Below, one piece after another: positions 60,458 through 64,000 of a stretch of 64,000 nt of DNA (position 1 is its first letter; every line of letters starts with the position of its first letter). The stretch is from Candidatus Saccharimonadota bacterium (GTDB lineage: Bacteria > Patescibacteriota > Saccharimonadia > Saccharimonadales > Saccharimonadaceae). The DNA lies in the NCBI GenBank assembly GCA_017962365.1, contig JAGCVL010000005.1, positions 62,001 to 126,000 on the forward strand. Direction: 5' to 3'. Position numbers and translations under genes: made by a program. A model generated the notes under the pieces. That model worked only from the letters and a program-made list of their open reading frames with translations. It was not told where the DNA came from and searched no databases.

Positions 60458-61702
60458 ATGAAAAAGGCCCTCGAAAAACTCCCATTTTACAACCAAGCCG
60501 TTCTTCCCTATCATTTCGCTCAATCTATTGTCGCAAGTGCAAAATATCACCATCCAGCCAAACACCTCCGAGTTATCGGCGTTACTGGTACCAACGGTAA
60601 GACCACGACCTGTTTTATGATTTGGCAGATGCTCCGTCATGCTGGCTTTAAGGCTGGACTCATGACGACCGTTGCTTATGGCGTAGATAAGTTGGAACCT
60701 GAACTTGGCCATATGACCACCGTTGACTCGGCTACCCTAAATCGCCGTATTTTGGACATCAAAAATCAGGGTGTTGAATTCCTTGTTCTCGAGGTCACTT
60801 CTCACGCTCTCTCCGAATTTCGCACCCTCGGCATCCCGTTTGAAATTGCCGTCTTTACCAACCTCACCCACGACCACCTAGACTACCACAAAACTTTTAC
60901 AAGATACCGTGCCGCCAAGGGTAAGCTCTTCAAAAAAGCTAAATTTAGTATCTTAAATTCCGACGACCCCGCCACTAAATATTTTGAAACACTTACCAAA
61001 AATTATACCACTTATGGTATAAAATCCGGCAAAAATCGTGCAAAAGACATCAAAATGGCCGTAAATGGCGTAAAATATTCATGTGGTGATATAAATATCG
61101 AGACAAAGATCCCGGGCGAGTTTAATATTTATAATTCCCTAGCCACCGCCTTAGTTGGTCAAAAATTAGGTCTTACCAGTCAGCAGATACATGATGGCAT
61201 CAAATCACTAGATTCTGTCGAGGGGCGCATGAATATTATTGATGAAGGTCAGCCATTCACTGTAATCGTGGATTACGCACACACCCCAGATGCCTTGGAA
61301 AAAGTTTTTGATTCCGTCAAAGGTCATACGGGTCGTATTATTTCGGTCCATGGTGGCGCTGGTCGTCGCGATCCGCTTACTCGTCCCATTCGCGGTCGCA
61401 TCCTCGCCAAATATTCAGATATAGTAATCATCACCGAAGATGATTCTCGCGATGAAGACCCCGAGACTATCACCGCAGGCTTTATTGAAGGCGCCGAGAA
61501 AGAAGGCAAAATCCTCGGCAAAGATTTATTTAGAGAGCTAGACCGAAAGAAAGCCATCGAACTAGCCTTAAAGACTGCCAAAAAAGGCGATCTCGTCCTG
61601 ATTCTCGGCAAAGGCCACGAAAAAACCATTCTTCGCGCCGATGGCCCCCACCCATTTGAGGACATCAAAGTCGTAACCAAACTCTTAAAATCTAAAGATT
61701 AA
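60458..61702 (+). CDS. MurE-like UDP-N-acetylmuramoyl-tripeptide ligase
   Basis: 414 residues. ATP-binding VTGTNGKTTTCFM near residue 42-54, ESDE-type VTSHALSEFRTLG and FTNLTHDHLDYH, and the C-terminal domain with VIVDYAHTPDALEKV and DDSRDEDPETI. In MurE the equivalent motif is DNPR for meso-diaminopimelate; here it is DDSR. The short N-terminal UDP-binding domain (the protein begins close to the ATP loop) is also reduced, so the exact substrate is open. It starts three bases after the permease stop and is convergent with a half-length Mur ligase. Confidence 0.88.
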   Translation: MKKALEKLPFYNQAVLPYHFAQSIVASAKYHHPAKHLRVIGVTGTNGKTTTCFMIWQMLRHAGFKAGLMTTVAYGVDKLEPELGHMTTVDSATLNRRILDIKNQGVEFLVLEVTSHALSEFRTLGIPFEIAVFTNLTHDHLDYHKTFTRYRAAKGKLFKKAKFSILNSDDPATKYFETLTKNYTTYGIKSGKNRAKDIKMAVNGVKYSCGDINIETKIPGEFNIYNSLATALVGQKLGLTSQQIHDGIKSLDSVEGRMNIIDEGQPFTVIVDYAHTPDALEKVFDSVKGHTGRIISVHGGAGRRDPLTRPIRGRILAKYSDIVIITEDDSRDEDPETITAGFIEGAEKEGKILGKDLFRELDRKKAIELALKTAKKGDLVLILGKGHEKTILRADGPHPFEDIKVVTKLLKSKD

Positions 61703-61711
61703 CTTCAAGGA

Positions 61712-62458
61712 TTAATTTTCCGGCTCGTAGTTTGCGATCCCGTCGGCGATTTTTTCTGGGCTCACTCCCATTGCACTGGCAACGGCGGCTGCGCAAGCCA
61801 TGTATGATACTGCCGTCTCACCGGGTACGAATGTTGCCACTGGCAAAATCTCTGTACGAAGCGACAACGTTGCCTCGGTGCCCTTTGGATACAGTTTAGA
61901 ATTCAAAATCTTTATATCTCGTCCGGTTTGACCATAGCTCATCGTCTGGGTCTTACCCTGGAATCCGTCAAACTTTTCATAATTTACATCATCGCGGTTT
62001 AGTACTACCACTTCCGGCTTCATGTCAAACAATGTCTTTTCCGACTCAATAAACTCATCAGCCGTCATATCTTTGAGCGATGAAGTCACAAAATTTGTCA
62101 TCGCCGCCACGTGTACGGGGAGCCCGTAAAACACATTATCTCGCAAAGTCTCTGCTGGCACCGTTACGATTACTACATTTGCCCCCGCCTTCCATGCATC
62201 GGATAAAAACTTATGTAGCGTCCCCACCTTAAATGGCTGATCGGAAGCTAGCACCGCCACTTGCTCGCCAGCGGCCTTCAAAATCTCATGCACAAAATGC
62301 GCCACCACTGTCTTTCCGGTAGTACCAGTAATCGCCACAAGCTTCATATCTTTCGTCGGGTTACCATAGTACGTCTTAAGCGCGCTTGCTTTTAAGCGTT
62401 GAATCTTTGTTTTCACACCACCGTTTTTATTTATCTTTAATTGAACTCGCCTTTCCAT
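61712..62458 (-). CDS. Half-length Mur ligase-like protein
   Basis: 248 residues. VAITGTTGKTVVAHFVHEIL near residue 41 is the Mur ligase ATP loop and PEVVVLNRDDVNYEKF, plus AAAVASAMGVSPEKIADGI, matches the Mur central domain. The protein ends there: the C-terminal amino-acid-binding domain is missing. The stop at 61712 is clean and the frame has no frameshift, so it looks like a deliberately short protein, not sequencing damage. It may be a regulatory or accessory version of the convergent MurE-like enzyme (inference), or a decaying paralogue. Confidence 0.8.
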   Translation of the reverse strand: MERRVQLKINKNGGVKTKIQRLKASALKTYYGNPTKDMKLVAITGTTGKTVVAHFVHEILKAAGEQVAVLASDQPFKVGTLHKFLSDAWKAGANVVIVTVPAETLRDNVFYGLPVHVAAMTNFVTSSLKDMTADEFIESEKTLFDMKPEVVVLNRDDVNYEKFDGFQGKTQTMSYGQTGRDIKILNSKLYPKGTEATLSLRTEILPVATFVPGETAVSYMACAAAVASAMGVSPEKIADGIANYEPEN

Positions 62459-62496
62459 ATCTTTAGTTTATCACCTTTCCTTTAAAAATAAAAACA

Positions 62497-63492
62497 TTAC
62501 TCTAATAATTTGCACACCAAAGATACGATTAAATCTTTTTCCTTGGGCTCGCTCTCGGCAATTAGTAGCGCAATCGCAGTTAACGCCCGGTCAGATATCT
62601 TTGTCTCGCCATTTTCCGTCAGTTGATACTTATTAATTGTCAAAAACAGCACAAATAGCAGTGACCCAATTCGCTTATTCCCGTCATAAAATGGATGGTC
62701 TTTAATCACAAAATATAGTAAATGTGCCGCCTTTTCCGGTACGCTTCGGTATAACTCTTCCCCCTCAAAACTCTGAAAAATAGCTGAAAGGCTTCCTTCA
62801 AATCCACCGCCTCGCTTTTTGCCGAAAAGTTCGGACCCGCCTACACTCGCTCTTAACTGCTCCACCGCCCGGTCGCACATTTCCATCGTTAGTTCCCTCC
62901 CCTTTTTCGCTCGGTTCATAAATGTAAGGTCGATATGTCCGTCATCGTATTCTTCCAAAGTTTTAAAACTCCCAGCGTACCGCGAAATCACCTCAAGCAC
63001 GCCATTTGCTTCCCCCGCATCAAGCTCGCTCCTCGCCGTAAGTCTCCGGACTAGCCCCATTATATCTTCCACATCGTGCAATTTTTTTAATTCTCGCCGC
63101 TCCGCCAGCAGCTTCAGTCGCCTCTCGTTTACCGCCACGCCGTCAGTCAGGTAGCCATGTAGCACCGATGTCGCCCAAATTCTAAACTGCGTCGCCTTTT
63201 TTGAATTTACTCGGTATCCTACAGAGATGATGGCATCCAAATTGTACATTTTTACCTGATAAGTTTTGCCGTCCGCACCAGTATGTGCATTTTTTGCACA
63301 TACTCGTTTTTCGTCCAGCTCCTGATCCTTGAAGATATTTCCAAGATGCCGCCCTACTACCGTTCTGTCCACCCCAAACAGATTAGCAATCTGCGCCTGT
63401 GTCGCCCAAATCGTCTCCCCCTCCGCATCCACATCGAATACTACTTCCCCCTCCGCCCCCCGGTAAATCTCAATTCTCTTCTCGTCCATCAC
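62497..63492 (-). CDS. RhuM-Fic fusion protein
   Basis: 331 residues. Residues 10-115 match the RhuM virulence-protein family (NLFGVDRTVVGRHLGNIF, MYNLDAIISVGYRVNSKKA, FRIWAT). Residues about 190-331 hold a Fic domain with HPFYDGNKRIGS (266-277), where the catalytic His, Asp/Glu and Asn-Lys-Arg are kept. Fic enzymes attach AMP or another group to proteins. RhuM-Fic fusions occur in some bacterial accessory genes, and the target is unknown. A helical linker (120-190) joins the parts. Its start overlaps the end of queH by about 23 bases. Confidence 0.9.
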   Translation of the reverse strand: MMDEKRIEIYRGAEGEVVFDVDAEGETIWATQAQIANLFGVDRTVVGRHLGNIFKDQELDEKRVCAKNAHTGADGKTYQVKMYNLDAIISVGYRVNSKKATQFRIWATSVLHGYLTDGVAVNERRLKLLAERRELKKLHDVEDIMGLVRRLTARSELDAGEANGVLEVISRYAGSFKTLEEYDDGHIDLTFMNRAKKGRELTMEMCDRAVEQLRASVGGSELFGKKRGGGFEGSLSAIFQSFEGEELYRSVPEKAAHLLYFVIKDHPFYDGNKRIGSLLFVLFLTINKYQLTENGETKISDRALTAIALLIAESEPKEKDLIVSLVCKLLE

Positions 63493-64000
63493 TTGCCTCC
63501 TTTAAATCCCGCTCAATCTGTTTTCGGTATCTATCCTCCTCTGAAAAAATGCACCCGCAATACTTTTGCATATAAAGCCCCATCTCTCTAGCTTTTGCCT
63601 GTCCCTCACGAAATCCCACCCGAAAATCCCTGTACAAAAACTTTACACCAGACAATTTTTCCAGTTCTCGGCAAACTTCCACCAGCTCCTCATGCTTTTG
63701 ATATGGCGACACCAAAAGCGTCGTCGTAAAATAATCATATCCATTTTTTGCCGCATAGCGCACACACTCCGTGAGCCTCTTACGGTAGCAATAGTTCACA
63801 CATCTCCCAGGGATGTCAGACACCACATTCCGACAAAACTCATCCAGTCCATAATCTTCAATAAACACAGACTCCACCCCCACCTTTTCGCAATAATCTT
63901 TCAGACAATCTCGCCGTGTCTTGTACTCAATATACGGATGAATGTTCGGATTATACCAAAAAACCGTCGGCTCTATCCCCTCCGACCTCAAAGAGTCTAT
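63470..64000 (-). CDS. queH: Epoxyqueuosine reductase QueH (5' end outside window)
   Basis: The last reaction of queuosine synthesis in tRNA. The frame runs off the right edge, so the N-terminal CxxC pair is not visible. Seen: FWYNPNIHPYIEYKTR, IPGRCVNYCYRKRL, FTTTLLVSPYQKHEE, and YCGCIFSEEDRYRK near the C-terminus, all typical of QueH (DUF208). The TTG at 63991 is not the start: the frame is open upstream. The C-terminal tail overlaps the start of the RhuM-Fic gene. Confidence 0.93.
   Translation of the reverse strand: MDSLRSEGIEPTVFWYNPNIHPYIEYKTRRDCLKDYCEKVGVESVFIEDYGLDEFCRNVVSDIPGRCVNYCYRKRLTECVRYAAKNGYDYFTTTLLVSPYQKHEELVEVCRELEKLSGVKFLYRDFRVGFREGQAKAREMGLYMQKYCGCIFSEEDRYRKQIERDLKEASDGREEN

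Noticed and set aside
1-64000. UGA recoded as glycine or tryptophan
   Set aside because: TGA ends several genes (virB4, uvrA, the deacetylase) exactly at neighbours' starts, so the standard code is used.
1-64000. Insertion sequences or prophage
   Set aside because: No transposase, integrase, capsid or terminase frame was recognised; the only mobile-type trace is the tRNA-Ser 3' duplication.

Overview
The window looks like chromosome from a Candidatus Saccharibacteria (TM7) type member of the Patescibacteria. This is inferred from gene content and order; no database comparison was possible. The clues are a Gram-positive-style VirB2/VirB4/VirB6/PrgI secretion locus with two large peptidoglycan hydrolases, CIRCE-controlled chaperones, several Lys/Arg-rich single-pass membrane proteins, and a compact layout with many 4-base ATGA overlaps. 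TGA is used as an ordinary stop (for example virB4 and uvrA), which argues against the UGA-recoding Gracilibacteria and Absconditabacteria.

Layout. 1-2.6 kb: RNase Y (cut by the window edge), a doubtful small ORF, and a zinc-finger-less DnaJ under a CIRCE operator. 2.6-17.1 kb: a type IV secretion-like locus. A minus-strand operon carries PrgI, a Gln-rich VirB4-associated protein, the VirB4 ATPase, an SGNH/glucosaminidase-like/C39 hydrolase and two membrane-anchored proteins, followed by an SGNH/lysozyme-like/NlpC-P60 hydrolase and a PEGA-like protein. A VirB6-like giant protein lies upstream, and three VirB2/TrbC-like pilins diverge from it. 17.2-22.3 kb: Hsp20, ComF, a fourth pilin-like protein, tRNA-Ser(GCU), two hypothetical proteins, and groES-groEL with CIRCE. 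22.4-27.7 kb: a second VirB6-like giant, a lipoprotein and a TylF-like methyltransferase. 27.7-30.7 kb: UvrA. 30.7-46.3 kb: a surface-polysaccharide region with GtrA/GtrB/GtrII-like proteins, a polysaccharide deacetylase, CotH kinase, an ABC-2 exporter pair, several glycosyltransferases, GalE, a lysozyme-like ricin-repeat protein and a LexA-like DNA-binding protein. 46.3-48 kb: an LCP-family ligase.

48-54.1 kb is the classical origin region in the order jag-yidC-rnpA-rpmH-dnaA-[oriC]-dnaN-recF. 54.1-64 kb: a large unknown membrane protein, an RlmD-like methyltransferase, a Pr6Pr-like membrane protein, tRNA-Ser(GGA) with a duplicated 3' end, a MacB-like ABC transporter, a MurE-like ligase facing a half-length Mur ligase, a RhuM-Fic fusion, and QueH (cut by the window edge).

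The most striking signals are regulatory. Five DnaA-box-like 9-mers in one orientation, 11-12 bp apart, sit between groES and groEL, and a related array with a 23-bp-period direct repeat lies in the dnaA-dnaN gap. At least 18 genes have a TATAAT-like -10 box only 6-9 bases before the start codon, which predicts widespread leaderless mRNAs. A perfect palindrome covers the hsp20 -10 box. Perfect TTGACA-N17-TATAAT promoters precede a VirB6-like gene and a lipoprotein gene.
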